A stretch of DNA of 64,000 nt from assembly GCF_006542665.1 (NCBI RefSeq), contig NZ_AP019735.1, forward strand, positions 930,001-994,000. Reading direction: 5' to 3'. Shown here piece after piece: positions 26,351 through 34,679 of the stretch (the stretch's first letter is position 1; every line of letters starts with the position of its first letter). Below the pieces are notes generated by a model. It was not told where the DNA came from. It saw only the letters and a program-made list of their open reading frames with translations, and made no database searches. The stretch comes from Alistipes communis. Its GTDB lineage: Bacteria; Bacteroidota; Bacteroidia; Bacteroidales; Rikenellaceae. The position numbers and the translations under genes were made by a program.

Positions 26351-27387
26351 AATTCGGATTTAAGGGTCAGTCCGCAAAGTTTGTAGAGGATGCGCGCACC
26401 CGTCGAGGCGTCGATCGAACTCCCGGGACGGGGAACGACCTCCACTACGTCGAAACCGATGATCCGGCGCCCCGAACGCACCGTCTCGTGCAGCAGGTAG
26501 ACGGCCTGATTGAAGGTCAGCCCGCCTGCGACGGGCGTACCGGTATGGGGGCAGTATTCGACCGACAGGCCGTCGATGTCGAAGCTGACATAGACCCGTT
26601 CGGGCAGTTCGGCCACGATGCGGCGGCAGGTCGCACCCCATGTTTCGCCTTCGAAGGCTGCCGCGGAGAGCTGCGTGTCGTCGAACATGCGGATGCGTTC
26701 CGAAGAGCGTGCCAGTTCCGCCTCGGCGTCGCAATAATCGCGCACGCCGACCTCGACGATCCGCTCCGCCTGCGGCACGTCGCGCAGCACGTTGTACATG
26801 ATCGACGCATGGGAGTATTCGAACCCTTCGTAGGCCCTGCGCAGGTCGCAGTGGGCGTCGATATGCAGAATCCCGAACCCTTCGCCCCGCTCGCCGAGCG
26901 CCTGCACCAGTCCGTAGGGAGTCGAGTGGTCGCCGCCGACCAGGCCGACGAGCTTGCCTTGCGCCAGCCACGCACGGGCCTGCGCACGGATATTTTCGTT
27001 CATCTGCACGCAGCCTTCGTTCACGCGGCGGATTTTGCGGCAGACCGCATCGTCGGCGACCGCCCCACCCTCTTCGAGGTGGCGGATCACCCGCTCGGCG
27101 TCCGAGCGCAGCCGTTGCGAAGTCTCCAACAGCGAGTAGTCGATGTCGGCCGTGGCGATGCCGCGCCGCCACGCGCCGGGCGACAGAGCGTCGTAGAGGT
27201 CGAGCTGCATCGAGGCTTCGATAATGGCGTCGGGCGCCTCCGACGTCCCCGTACCGTAGGAAACCGTAACGTCCCACGGCGCCGAAATCAGCACCAGCCT
27301 CGCCTCGTCGGGCGTGAAAGGCAGGCCGAAATAGGCCCCGTTGTCGAGCCCTACCCCATTGGGGTCGAATGTATCGAGTGTATTCAT
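26347..27387 (-). CDS. Ureohydrolase family enzyme (agmatinase/arginase/formimidoylglutamase type)
   Basis: 346 residues with the binuclear manganese motifs of the family: GGDHS (151-155, His154), HIDAHCDLR (175-183, Asp177, His179, Asp181) and SFDIDGLS (268-275, Asp270 and Asp272). The family hydrolyses guanidino or formimino groups; the exact substrate cannot be settled by eye. It shares a 4-base ATGA overlap with nhaA, so the two are one transcript. Upstream is a promoter box inside the 73-base repeat element. Confidence 0.88.
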   Translation of the reverse strand: MNTLDTFDPNGVGLDNGAYFGLPFTPDEARLVLISAPWDVTVSYGTGTSEAPDAIIEASMQLDLYDALSPGAWRRGIATADIDYSLLETSQRLRSDAERVIRHLEEGGAVADDAVCRKIRRVNEGCVQMNENIRAQARAWLAQGKLVGLVGGDHSTPYGLVQALGERGEGFGILHIDAHCDLRRAYEGFEYSHASIMYNVLRDVPQAERIVEVGVRDYCDAEAELARSSERIRMFDDTQLSAAAFEGETWGATCRRIVAELPERVYVSFDIDGLSVEYCPHTGTPVAGGLTFNQAVYLLHETVRSGRRIIGFDVVEVVPRPGSSIDASTGARILYKLCGLTLKSEL

Positions 27388-27482
27388 ATCAAATCGTCAT
27401 ATCGCATCCGGAGGTACCAGCGCACCGCAGCGGGACATCCGCAGGCTCCGCGAACCGGCAGGGTGTTTGCGACGTATCTCCG

Positions 27483-27490
27483 CAAAGATA
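27483..27490 (-). promoter_or_regulatory. Ureohydrolase operon promoter, -7 box
   Basis: TATCTTTG on the minus strand, 96 bases before the ATG, at the end of the repeat unit 27483-27567. Confidence 0.55.
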
Positions 27491-27567
27491 CGAAAAGTCG
27501 AGCGCAGAAGCAAGCGCCAGCTTGATTATGCCGAGACGAAGTATCCAAGACGGAGTCAAAGATACGA
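27483..27567. repeat. Promoter-like repeat unit (73-74 base family)
   Basis: On the minus strand this matches the middle unit at 57418-57501 almost base for base (shared pieces include TCTCGGCATAATCAAGCTG and GCTTGCTTCTGCGCTCGAC). It carries two TATCTTTG boxes, at 27483 and 27557, 74 bases apart. Confidence 0.7.
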
Positions 27568-27584
27568 AACCTTTCAAATTTTCC

Positions 27585-27592
27585 TACCTTTG
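27585..27592 (+). promoter_or_regulatory. pdxB promoter, -7 box
   Basis: TACCTTTG, 23 bases upstream of the GTG start of pdxB, giving a very short leader. Confidence 0.6.
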
Positions 27593-27614
27593 TCCCGATT
27601 ATACATGGTGAAAA

Positions 27615-28610
27615 GTGAAAATCGTCATCGATAACGCCATCCCGTTTCTCGAAGGGGTCCTCGAACCCTACGCCGAGATACGTTATCTTCCGGGCAGGGA
27701 GATAGCGGCGCGCGACGTGCGCGACGCCGACGCGCTGATCGTCCGCACCCGCACGCGCTGCGACGCGGCGCTGCTCGACGGTTCGCGGGTGCGGTTCATC
27801 GCCACGGCGACCATCGGATTCGACCATATCGACCTCGACTACTGCCGGCGCCGGCAGATCGGCGTAGCAACGGCCGCAGGCTGCAACGCCCGCGGCGTAT
27901 TGCAATGGATCGCAGCCGTACTGCATCACCTCTCGCAGCGCGACGGGTGGCATCCGGCCGAAAAGACGCTGGGAGTGGTCGGCGCGGGACACGTCGGGGA
28001 GCTGGTACGCCGGTACGCCGCATCGTGGGGATTCCGCGTGCTGACCTGCGATCCGCCGCGTGCCGCACGCGAAGGCGGCGGCGACTTCGTCCCGTTGGAG
28101 GAGGTGGCGCGGCACTGCGACCTCGTCACGTTCCACACGCCGCTCGATGCCACGACGCGCCGCATGGCCGACGAAGCCCTCCTCCGCCGGTTGAAACCGA
28201 AGGCCGTGGTCATCAACTCGTCGCGCGGCGAGGTGGTCGACGGCGACGCGCTGCTCCGCAGCGGCCGTCCCTATATCCTCGACGTCTGGGAACACGAACC
28301 CGACATCGACCGCCGGCTGCTGGCGGGGGCGATCCTCGCCACACCCCACATCGCAGGTTATTCGGCGCAGGGCAAGGCCAACGCCACGGCCATGGCCGTC
28401 GGGGCCGTCGCCCGCCGTTTCGCGCTGCCGCTCGAAGGGTGGTACCCCGCCGTCGCGCCGTCGCATCCCCGCCCGATCGGCTGGAACGAGTTGGCCGCGA
28501 CCATCGGCGCACGCTACGACATCGCCGCCGAGAGCGACACGCTCAAACGCCACCCCGAACGATTCGAGGCGTTGCGCAACGGCTACTCCTACCGAGAGGA
28601 GTATTTCTGA
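27615..28610 (+). CDS. pdxB: 4-phosphoerythronate dehydrogenase (PdxB-like)
   Basis: 331 residues from a GTG start at 27615. The N-terminus KIVIDNAIPFLEGVL is characteristic of PdxB. The NAD-binding motif GVVGAGHVGELVRRYAASWGF (about 120-140) and the D-isomer-dehydrogenase segments INSSRGEVVDGDAL and LDVWEHEP are present. It oxidises 4-phosphoerythronate in pyridoxal 5'-phosphate synthesis. The protein is shorter than the E. coli enzyme, mainly at the C-terminus. A GTG start is unusual here; no in-frame ATG gives the conserved N-terminus. Confidence 0.88.
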   Translation: MKIVIDNAIPFLEGVLEPYAEIRYLPGREIAARDVRDADALIVRTRTRCDAALLDGSRVRFIATATIGFDHIDLDYCRRRQIGVATAAGCNARGVLQWIAAVLHHLSQRDGWHPAEKTLGVVGAGHVGELVRRYAASWGFRVLTCDPPRAAREGGGDFVPLEEVARHCDLVTFHTPLDATTRRMADEALLRRLKPKAVVINSSRGEVVDGDALLRSGRPYILDVWEHEPDIDRRLLAGAILATPHIAGYSAQGKANATAMAVGAVARRFALPLEGWYPAVAPSHPRPIGWNELAATIGARYDIAAESDTLKRHPERFEALRNGYSYREEYF

Positions 28611-28770
28611 GCCGGTGATCGGAAACCGCCGCCTTCGCCGCGAACGCCCTCGTCCCGCCGGAAGGAGACGGCGATGCGGACACCCCGCGCGGAACGAGGA
28701 CGAAGGTCCCGCCCGCGCGGCGGCCGCCGGCAAATTGTCGATCGTCCGTTGTCGATTGTGAAAATATACC

Positions 28771-28778
28771 TATATTTG
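28771..28778 (+). promoter_or_regulatory. pyrD-cinA promoter, -7 box
   Basis: TATATTTG, 21 bases upstream of the pyrD ATG. A TTG lies about 20 bases upstream, near 28750, as a possible -33 element. The 160 bases before it (28611-28770) hold nothing recognisable. Confidence 0.65.
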
Positions 28779-28798
28779 CACCGTTAATTCATCGGTAC

Positions 28799-29842
28799 AT
28801 GCTGTACGGCAAACTCATCAAACCCCTGCTCTTCTCCCTGCCTCCCGAACAGGCCCATCACATCGTGACGGCAACCCTTTCGCTGCTCGGCAAGGTACCC
28901 GGCGGACGGTGGTTGCTGCACAAACTCTATGCGACGGAAGACCCGTCGCTCGAACGCGAAGTCTTCGGCATCCGTTTCAAGAATCCCGTAGGAATGGCCG
29001 CCGGATTCGACCGTTACGGCCACATCTACCGCGAACTGTCGGCCATGGGTTTCGGATTCGTCGAGGTGGGAAGCATCACCCCCAAGCGTCAGCCGGGCAA
29101 TCCCAAGCCGCGCATCTTCCGGCTCGACGCGGCCCGCGCGCTGCTCAACCGCGTAGGCATTTGCAGCCACGGTCTCGACCGCGCCGTGGCGCACCTGCGA
29201 CAGCCGCGCGGAGAGGCGATCGTCGGCTGCAATATCGGCAAGAACACGGCCACGCCCTGCGACCAGGCGCCGGCCGACTACCTCAAATGCTTCCGCAACC
29301 TCTACCAGTACGCCGACTATTTCACGATCAACGTCGCCTGCGATCCGGGGCAGAAGGCAGCATCGTACCAGACGCGCGAAAACATCACGAAGATTCTGGA
29401 ACCGCTCTTCGAATTCCGCCGCGGGCAGAACCAGTACCGCCCCATCCTGCTGAAAGTCTCGCCCGACCTCTCGGACGAGACGATCGACCTGATGACCGAC
29501 ATCATGCTCGACACGCCGCTCGACGGCATGGTAGCCGTCAACGCCACCGTCTCGCGCGAAGGAGTCGACCGGCTCGAAGCGACGCGCATCGGCGCCGGCG
29601 TCGTGAGCGGACAGCCGCTCACGCAGCGGGCACTGGAAGTCGTGCGCCGCATCCACACCCGTTCGCAGGGAACCTACCCGATTATCGGCGTCGGCGGTCT
29701 GATGACACCCGACGACGTGCGGGCCATGCTCGACGCAGGGGCTGCGCTGGTACAGATCTACACCGGCTACATCTACAACGGCCCGGGCTACGTGCGCGAA
29801 ATCTGCCGCGCACTGCTCGAAAAGAAGGCCGCAGAAAACTGA
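28799..29842 (+). CDS. pyrD: Dihydroorotate dehydrogenase, class 2 (quinone)
   Basis: 347 residues. The N-terminal amphipathic extension (MLYGKLIKPLLFSLPPEQAHHIV) is the membrane-binding part of class 2 enzymes. FMN-site segments follow: NPVGMAAGFDRYG, GFVEVGSITPKRQPGNPKPR, CNIGKN, KVSPDLSDE, IGVGGLMTPDDV. It oxidises dihydroorotate to orotate with a quinone as acceptor. The active-site loop reads FTINVACDPGQK (29327-29357), where the family usually has N-x-S-S/C-P-N; the Cys aligns with the catalytic Ser/Cys, but the usual Pro-Asn is missing. Eight bases separate it from cinA. Confidence 0.92.
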   Translation: MLYGKLIKPLLFSLPPEQAHHIVTATLSLLGKVPGGRWLLHKLYATEDPSLEREVFGIRFKNPVGMAAGFDRYGHIYRELSAMGFGFVEVGSITPKRQPGNPKPRIFRLDAARALLNRVGICSHGLDRAVAHLRQPRGEAIVGCNIGKNTATPCDQAPADYLKCFRNLYQYADYFTINVACDPGQKAASYQTRENITKILEPLFEFRRGQNQYRPILLKVSPDLSDETIDLMTDIMLDTPLDGMVAVNATVSREGVDRLEATRIGAGVVSGQPLTQRALEVVRRIHTRSQGTYPIIGVGGLMTPDDVRAMLDAGAALVQIYTGYIYNGPGYVREICRALLEKKAAEN

Positions 29843-29850
29843 TACGCTCC

Positions 29851-31110
29851 ATGAAAGCCACGATCATCACCATCGGCGACGAAATCCTCATCGGACAGAT
29901 CGTCGACACCAACTCCGCATCCATCGCCCGCCACCTCAACGCGGCGGGCATCGTCGTTGCCGAAAAGGAATCGGTCGGCGACGACCGCGATGCCATCGTC
30001 GCCGCGCTCCGCCGCGCCATGGACGGCAGCGACGTGACGATCCTCACCGGCGGCCTCGGTCCCACGAAGGACGACATCACCAAACGTACGCTCGCCGAGC
30101 TGTTCGGCTGCGAGCTGGTGCGCGACGAACGGGTCGCCCGGCACGTGCGCCGGATGCTCGAAAGCCGGGGCATCGCCTACAACGACCTCAACCGGGGACA
30201 GTCGCTCGTTCCCGCCTGCTGCACGGTGCTGTTCAACGCCCACGGCACGGCGCCGGGGATGTGGTTCGAACGCGACGGCCGTGTCGTGGTCTCGCTGCCG
30301 GGCGTGCCGTTCGAAATGGAACACCTCATGCAGGACGAAGTGATGCCGCGTCTCAAAGCCCGCTTCGCCCTGCGGCAGATCGTACACCGCACGCTCATCA
30401 CCTCGGGACTGGCCGAGTCGATGCTCGCCGAACGGATCGCCGGCTGGGAGGCCGCCCTGCCGCCCTACCTGCATCTGGCCTACCTCCCCTCGCCCGACAA
30501 GGTGCGGCTACGGCTGTCGGCCTACGAGGTCGAAGGCGAAGAGGTGGCGCACGAAATCGAAGCGCAGTTCGAAAAGCTGCGCACGATCATTCCCGAATAT
30601 ATCCTCGGCTACGAAACGGCCACGATCCAGTCGGTCGTCCACGACCTGCTCACGCAGCGCCACCTGACGCTCGCCACGGCCGAAAGCTGTACGGGAGGCG
30701 CCATCGCCGCCCGGTTCACAGCCATGCCCGGCGCCTCGGCCTACTTCCGATGCGGCGTGGTCAGCTACACCGTCGAGGCGAAACACGACCTGCTGGGCGT
30801 AAGCCTCGACGACATCGACCGCTACGGCGTGGTGAGCGAACCCGTCGTCCGCGCCATGGCCGAAGGAATGCGGCGCACGGCGCACGCCGACTATGCAGTG
30901 GCTACCACCGGCGTCGCAGGCCCCGCGGGCGGCACGCCCGAATGTCCGGTCGGAACGGTCTGGATGGCCGTGGCGGGCCCGCAGGGAACCGTCGCCGTCT
31001 GCCGGCAGTCGGGCAGCGACCGCGGCCAGATCATCGATCGTGCGTCGGGACAGGCCATCGCCCTGCTGCGCGACGAGATTCTGCGGCAGGATACACCCCG
31101 AAACGAATAG
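29851..31110 (+). CDS. cinA: CinA family protein, nicotinamide-nucleotide amidohydrolase type
   Basis: 419 residues from the ATG at 29851. The N-terminal MoaB/MocF-like domain (about 1-170) has ITIGDEILIGQIVDTNS and LTGGLGPTKDDITK. The C-terminal PncC-type domain (about 260-415) has TAESCTGGAIAARFT with its catalytic Ser, and ATTGVAGPAGG. Such proteins hydrolyse NMN and in some species ADP-ribose, recycling pyridine nucleotides. It follows pyrD closely and is followed after 4 bases by the DUF2589-like gene. Confidence 0.93.
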   Translation: MKATIITIGDEILIGQIVDTNSASIARHLNAAGIVVAEKESVGDDRDAIVAALRRAMDGSDVTILTGGLGPTKDDITKRTLAELFGCELVRDERVARHVRRMLESRGIAYNDLNRGQSLVPACCTVLFNAHGTAPGMWFERDGRVVVSLPGVPFEMEHLMQDEVMPRLKARFALRQIVHRTLITSGLAESMLAERIAGWEAALPPYLHLAYLPSPDKVRLRLSAYEVEGEEVAHEIEAQFEKLRTIIPEYILGYETATIQSVVHDLLTQRHLTLATAESCTGGAIAARFTAMPGASAYFRCGVVSYTVEAKHDLLGVSLDDIDRYGVVSEPVVRAMAEGMRRTAHADYAVATTGVAGPAGGTPECPVGTVWMAVAGPQGTVAVCRQSGSDRGQIIDRASGQAIALLRDEILRQDTPRNE

Positions 31111-31114
31111 ACCC

Positions 31115-31387
31115 ATGCACGAAGATCCCCGAAAGGCCCCGCTGCCGGACGATCCGGCGGCTCACTCCGACGCGGTCGGCCGTCCCGTCGACGCATCCTC
31201 CCGCATCGCCTTTACGACCTCCGACGGGCAGCCGGTCGAAGTGCCGTTGCTGACGCTCGTCCCGATTCCCCGACTCACGATCGACGAGGCGACCGTCGGC
31301 TTCGACATGGAAGTACGATCCGACGGCTCGACCGCCGTCAACGGGCGCTGCCGCACCTCGGAGGACGATCCGAAAAGACGACGGTAA
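31115..31387 (+). CDS. Short DUF2589-like protein
   Basis: 90 residues, starting 4 bases after the cinA stop. Residues about 39-63 (VEVPLLTLVPIPRLTIDEA) match the most conserved core of DUF2589 proteins, where PLL-LVPIP-L-ID-T--F is the hallmark. Full family members are about 200 residues, with N-terminal and C-terminal parts that are missing here. The rest is hydrophilic and low in complexity, ending DDPKRRR. It may be a short family form or a remnant. No function is known. Nothing recognisable lies from 31388 to 31649 except a weak promoter-like TATCTTTA at 31619-31626. Confidence 0.65.
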   Translation: MHEDPRKAPLPDDPAAHSDAVGRPVDASSRIAFTTSDGQPVEVPLLTLVPIPRLTIDEATVGFDMEVRSDGSTAVNGRCRTSEDDPKRRR

Positions 31388-31649
31388 CTACTCGCAGCCG
31401 GCCCGATTACGGCGGAAAGGGCGGCCGGATTCGATGCCGCGCGGGGCTTGGGCCCTCGCAGACACCGCCCGCGGCGGGCCTCTCCGCAGACTCCGCCCCG
31501 CAAATACGACAGCAGTCGGTCCTTACGCCGGAATTCCGCCGCTCTCAGGATGACATAACAGAATTTTTAATTCCCCGTTTTAAACTTGCGAAGCGTCGCT
31601 TTTCCCCGCGACTTTGCATATCTTTACGAAAAACAAACGATCCCACAGG

Positions 31650-31991
31650 ATGAAACGCTGCAAAATCACCATTCTCAAAACCACCCTCGACGAAGAACTG
31701 GCCAAAGAGTACGCCGCCCCCGGCTTCACCCGCTGCCCGATGATGCGCGAAGGGCAGGTCTTCTACGCCGATTACGCCAAACCCGAAGGCTTCTGCGACG
31801 AAGCGTGGAAAGCGGTCTACCAGTACGTTTTCGCCCTGTCGCACGGAGCGGGCGTCTTCTACTACGGCGACTGGATCGATCGGGAGGGCGTGGCGATCTG
31901 CTCCTGCAACGACGGTCTGCGGCCGGTCATCATGAAGATCGAACGCACCGACGAGGAGTCGCACATCGACTATGAACCGGTCGAACGATAG
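31650..31991 (+). CDS. TIGR04076 family protein
   Basis: 113 residues from the ATG at 31650. The pattern KITILKTTLDEELAKEY, CPMMREGQVF, PEGFCDEAWKAVYQYVFALSHG and CSCNDGLRPVIMKIER matches the small TIGR04076 family, with conserved Cys residues at CP, FC and C-x-C-x-DG. The function of the family is not known; the Cys pattern suggests metal or thiol chemistry. It overlaps the next gene by 20 bases, so the two are translationally coupled. Confidence 0.8.
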   Translation: MKRCKITILKTTLDEELAKEYAAPGFTRCPMMREGQVFYADYAKPEGFCDEAWKAVYQYVFALSHGAGVFYYGDWIDREGVAICSCNDGLRPVIMKIERTDEESHIDYEPVER

Positions 31992-32538
31992 CTCCCGAAC
32001 CGTCGCGGAGCTGCGTGACGAACTGTTGGGGTTCACGCATCCGTCCGCCGTGCGGCGCATCGCCTCCGCCGTACGTTCGGCCGACGAAGTGCAGGCACTC
32101 TACGCTCTGCTTTCCGCCGGCGAGGAGCCGCTCGCCTACCGGGCTGCGTGGACGCTGTGCCACCTCGCCCCGACATGGGACGCCGTGCTCCGCGACCGCT
32201 ACGACGAACTGGTCGCCGCGGCGCTCGACTGCCCGCACGCGGGACGCCGGCGGCTGCTGCTCGCGCTTCTCTACCGGCAACCGCAGCCGGAGCCGCTGCG
32301 GGTCGACTTTCTGGATTTCTGCCTCGATGCGATGACCGATCCCGCGCAGCCGCACGCCGTGCGCATGTACTGCATGAAGCTCGCCTGCGAAATGTGCCGC
32401 ACCCAGAAAGACCTGCTGCACGAATTCCGGACGCTGGTCGAGCTGCTGGAACCCGATCTCCTGCCGCCGTCGCTGCGCGCCGTGCGCCGCAACGTACTGG
32501 CCGCGCTCGACCGCAACCGCCCGCTGCCGCGGAGGTGA
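31972..32538 (+). CDS. Helical-repeat hypothetical protein
   Basis: 188 residues, mostly alpha-helical with HEAT-like pattern (SADEVQALYALLSAGEEPLAYRAAWTLCHLA, then a second similar helix pair near AVRMYCMKLACEMC). Such proteins are common in Bacteroidota and of unknown function; protein-protein binding is likely. It overlaps the TIGR04076 gene, and no clear rightward terminator follows its stop. Confidence 0.7.
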   Translation: MNRSNDSSRTVAELRDELLGFTHPSAVRRIASAVRSADEVQALYALLSAGEEPLAYRAAWTLCHLAPTWDAVLRDRYDELVAAALDCPHAGRRRLLLALLYRQPQPEPLRVDFLDFCLDAMTDPAQPHAVRMYCMKLACEMCRTQKDLLHEFRTLVELLEPDLLPPSLRAVRRNVLAALDRNRPLPRR

Positions 32539-32594
32539 ACGATCGACACGTCGTCCGGCAATGTCGAGCCCGTTCCGCAAGCAAACGGGGCCCA

Positions 32595-32624
32595 CGTTCC
32601 GCGGATCACCGTGATCTTCACCTG
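32595..32624 (-). repeat. Second copy of the last codons of RNase Y
   Basis: Thirty bases matching 32732-32761 (the rny codons around VKITVIRET) at 28 positions. It lies about 84 bases beyond the rny stop and before the terminator. In the same frame sense it would read QVKITVIRGT. Confidence 0.7.
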
Positions 32625-32628
32625 CACA

Positions 32629-32659
32629 ACAAAAACCCCTCCTTTCACAAGGAGGGGTT
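32629..32659 (-). terminator. Terminator near the rny 3' end
   Basis: AACCCCTCCTT pairs perfectly with AAGGAGGGGTT around a 4-base loop; on the minus strand it is followed by TTTTTG. Confidence 0.75.
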
Positions 32660-32707
32660 CGGCAAGGTTCGTCGATACGGCCCAATGGCCTGTCCGGCGA
32701 ACCGGCG

Positions 32708-34255
32708 CTACTTCGCGTAGGCTACGGCGCGCGTTTCGCGGATCACGGTGATCTTCACCTGACCCGGATAGGTCATTTCGTCCTGAATCTTCTTGGCGAT
32801 GTCGCGCGACAATCCTTCGGACTCCTGGTCGGAGAGTTTATCGGCGCCGACGATCACGCGCAGCTCGCGGCCCGCCTGAATGGCATAGGTCTTCTGCACG
32901 CCCGGATACGAGAGGGCGATCTCCTCCATCTCCTTGAGCCGCTTGATATAGGACTCCACCACCTCGCGGCGGGCGCCGGGACGGGCGCCCGAAATGGCGT
33001 CGCACACCTGAATGATCGGAGCTACGATCGATGTCATCTCCACCTCGTCGTGGTGCGCTCCGATCGCATTGCAGACATCGGGCTTCTCCTTGTATTTCTC
33101 GGCGAGCTTCATGCCGATGATTGCGTGCGGCAGTTCGGGTTCGTCGTCGGGCACCTTGCCGATGTCGTGCAGCAGACCGGCACGGCGTGCGATCTTGGGG
33201 TTCAACCCCAGTTCGGAGGCCATGATACCGGCCAGATTGGCCGTTTCGCGGGCGTGCTGCAACAGGTTTTGCCCGTAGGACGAACGGTACTTCATCTTGC
33301 CGATCAGGCGGATCAGTTCGGGATGCAGGCCGTGGATGCCCAGATCGATGGCCGTGCGCTTGCCGACCTCGACGATCTCCTCCTCGATCTGCTTCTGCAC
33401 CTTGGCGACCACCTCCTCGATGCGGGCGGGATGGATTCGGCCGTCGGTGACGAGCTGATGCAGCGCCAGACGGGCGATCTCGCGGCGCACGGGGTCGAAG
33501 CCGCTCAGGATGATCGCTTCGGGCGTGTCGTCGACGATGATCTCGATGCCGGTAGCCGCTTCCAGCGCACGGATGTTGCGCCCCTCGCGGCCGATGATGC
33601 GGCCCTTGACCTCGTCGCTCTCAATATTGAAGACCGTCACGGCGTTCTCGATGGCCGTCTCGGTGGCCACGCGCTGAATCGAGGTGACGATGATCCGCTT
33701 GGCCTCCTTCGTGGCCGTCAGCTTGGCCTCCTCGATCGTCTCGTTGATGTAGGCGGCCGCATCGCTTTTGGCTTCGGCCTTCATGTTCTCGATCAGGATG
33801 TTCTTGGCATCCTCCGAACTCATGCCCGAAATCTGTTCCAGACGCGCGTTCTGCTCCTTCATCAGGCGGTCGATCTCCTCGGTCTTATGTTCCAGCAGCT
33901 GCCGCTGCGCTTCCATCTGCTCTTTGAGCCGTTCGTTCTCGCGCAGGCGGTTCTCCAATTCACGTTGCTGATTCAGCAGGTTGGCCTCGATCTGCTTGGC
34001 GCGCTGCTCGCTCTGCGCGAGCTTCTGGTTGCGCTCGTTGACCTGACGGTCGTAGTCGCTTTTGAGCTGAATGAATTTCTCCTTGGCTTGGAGAATCCGC
34101 TCCTTCTTTATCATTTCGCCTTCGGCCTCCGCCTCTTTGAGGGCGGCTTCACGCTGCGCGCGGATGGTATTCTTGGTGATAAACCGGGTCACCAGAACAT
34201 AGATACCGACGCACACAACGGCCGAAACGACGCTCGATAATACAATGGCAATCAT
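32708..34255 (-). CDS. rny: Ribonuclease Y
   Basis: 515 residues. One N-terminal membrane helix (residues about 3-25), a long coiled coil rich in Glu, Gln and Arg (to about 200), a KH domain (about 205-270, GRIIGREGRNIRALEAATG) and an HD domain with HARETANLAGIMA and LLHDIGKVPDDEP. It starts bulk mRNA decay at the membrane. The gene sits just downstream of the 6S RNA on the same strand. The end of the coding region is partly duplicated beyond the stop codon. Confidence 0.96.
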   Translation of the reverse strand: MIAIVLSSVVSAVVCVGIYVLVTRFITKNTIRAQREAALKEAEAEGEMIKKERILQAKEKFIQLKSDYDRQVNERNQKLAQSEQRAKQIEANLLNQQRELENRLRENERLKEQMEAQRQLLEHKTEEIDRLMKEQNARLEQISGMSSEDAKNILIENMKAEAKSDAAAYINETIEEAKLTATKEAKRIIVTSIQRVATETAIENAVTVFNIESDEVKGRIIGREGRNIRALEAATGIEIIVDDTPEAIILSGFDPVRREIARLALHQLVTDGRIHPARIEEVVAKVQKQIEEEIVEVGKRTAIDLGIHGLHPELIRLIGKMKYRSSYGQNLLQHARETANLAGIMASELGLNPKIARRAGLLHDIGKVPDDEPELPHAIIGMKLAEKYKEKPDVCNAIGAHHDEVEMTSIVAPIIQVCDAISGARPGARREVVESYIKRLKEMEEIALSYPGVQKTYAIQAGRELRVIVGADKLSDQESEGLSRDIAKKIQDEMTYPGQVKITVIRETRAVAYAK

Positions 34256-34299
34256 GGTTTCGAGTTGTGTTAGTTAATATAGTTAATTAATAGGTATAC

Positions 34300-34473
34300 A
34301 TATAAAAAACCGCATAGGATTCCTTGCTCTTGTTTGACGAATCTGCCGATAAGTCATGTGTGGGGGCTTCGGGTTCGCAATCTTCCAACGGCACCCCGGA
34401 GGATGCACCCCGAAGGGTCAAGGCCTGATTTTGAGACATTCGCGTAAGTTGACCCCAATGTAATAAGTGTTCA
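34300..34473 (-). ncRNA. ssrS: Probable 6S RNA (Bacteroidales-1 type)
   Basis: Gene-free DNA between zapA and rny with its own promoter box at 34480-34487. The RNA would start near CGAAACTGAACACTTATT and run about 170 bases to a T-run (GCGGTTTTTT) near 34306. It contains GC-rich pairs such as GACCCTTCGGGGT and CCTCCGGGG. The size, the isolated promoter and the place next to zapA (as in E. coli zapA-ssrS) point to 6S RNA, which binds RNA polymerase in stationary phase. The exact ends are uncertain. Confidence 0.6.
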
Positions 34474-34479
34474 GTTTCG

Positions 34480-34487
34480 CAAAGCTA
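34480..34487 (-). promoter_or_regulatory. 6S RNA promoter, -7 box
   Basis: TAGCTTTG on the minus strand, matching TAnnTTTG, about 7 bases before the inferred RNA start. Confidence 0.6.
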
Positions 34488-34626
34488 GAAGGAATCTATG
34501 CGGGTAGATTATTTCTGTGTATGTTAAAGAACGCAATCCGTCATCAAACGTTTCATTTCAAGAACGGTGCCCGACCTGCGATTATTGTCCGCGCCGGAGC
34601 GCCCGTCTCTCTCTTTTCTTTCTGCC

Positions 34627-34656
34627 GACGCATCGGACCTCGACGTCCGACGCCTC
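34627..34656 (-). terminator. Possible hairpin after zapA
   Basis: GACGCATCGGAC and GTCCGACGCCTC pair imperfectly around six bases, 24 bases past the zapA stop. There is no clean T-run, so this is a weak terminator call. Confidence 0.35.
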
Positions 34657-34679
34657 TTCATTCACCGATCCCGCGCCCG

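Noticed and set aside
27365..27615. A small coding gene between the ureohydrolase and pdxB genes
   Set aside because: Open frames there come from the promoter-like repeat, which is the same sequence as at 57418-57501, and no frame is conserved between the two copies.
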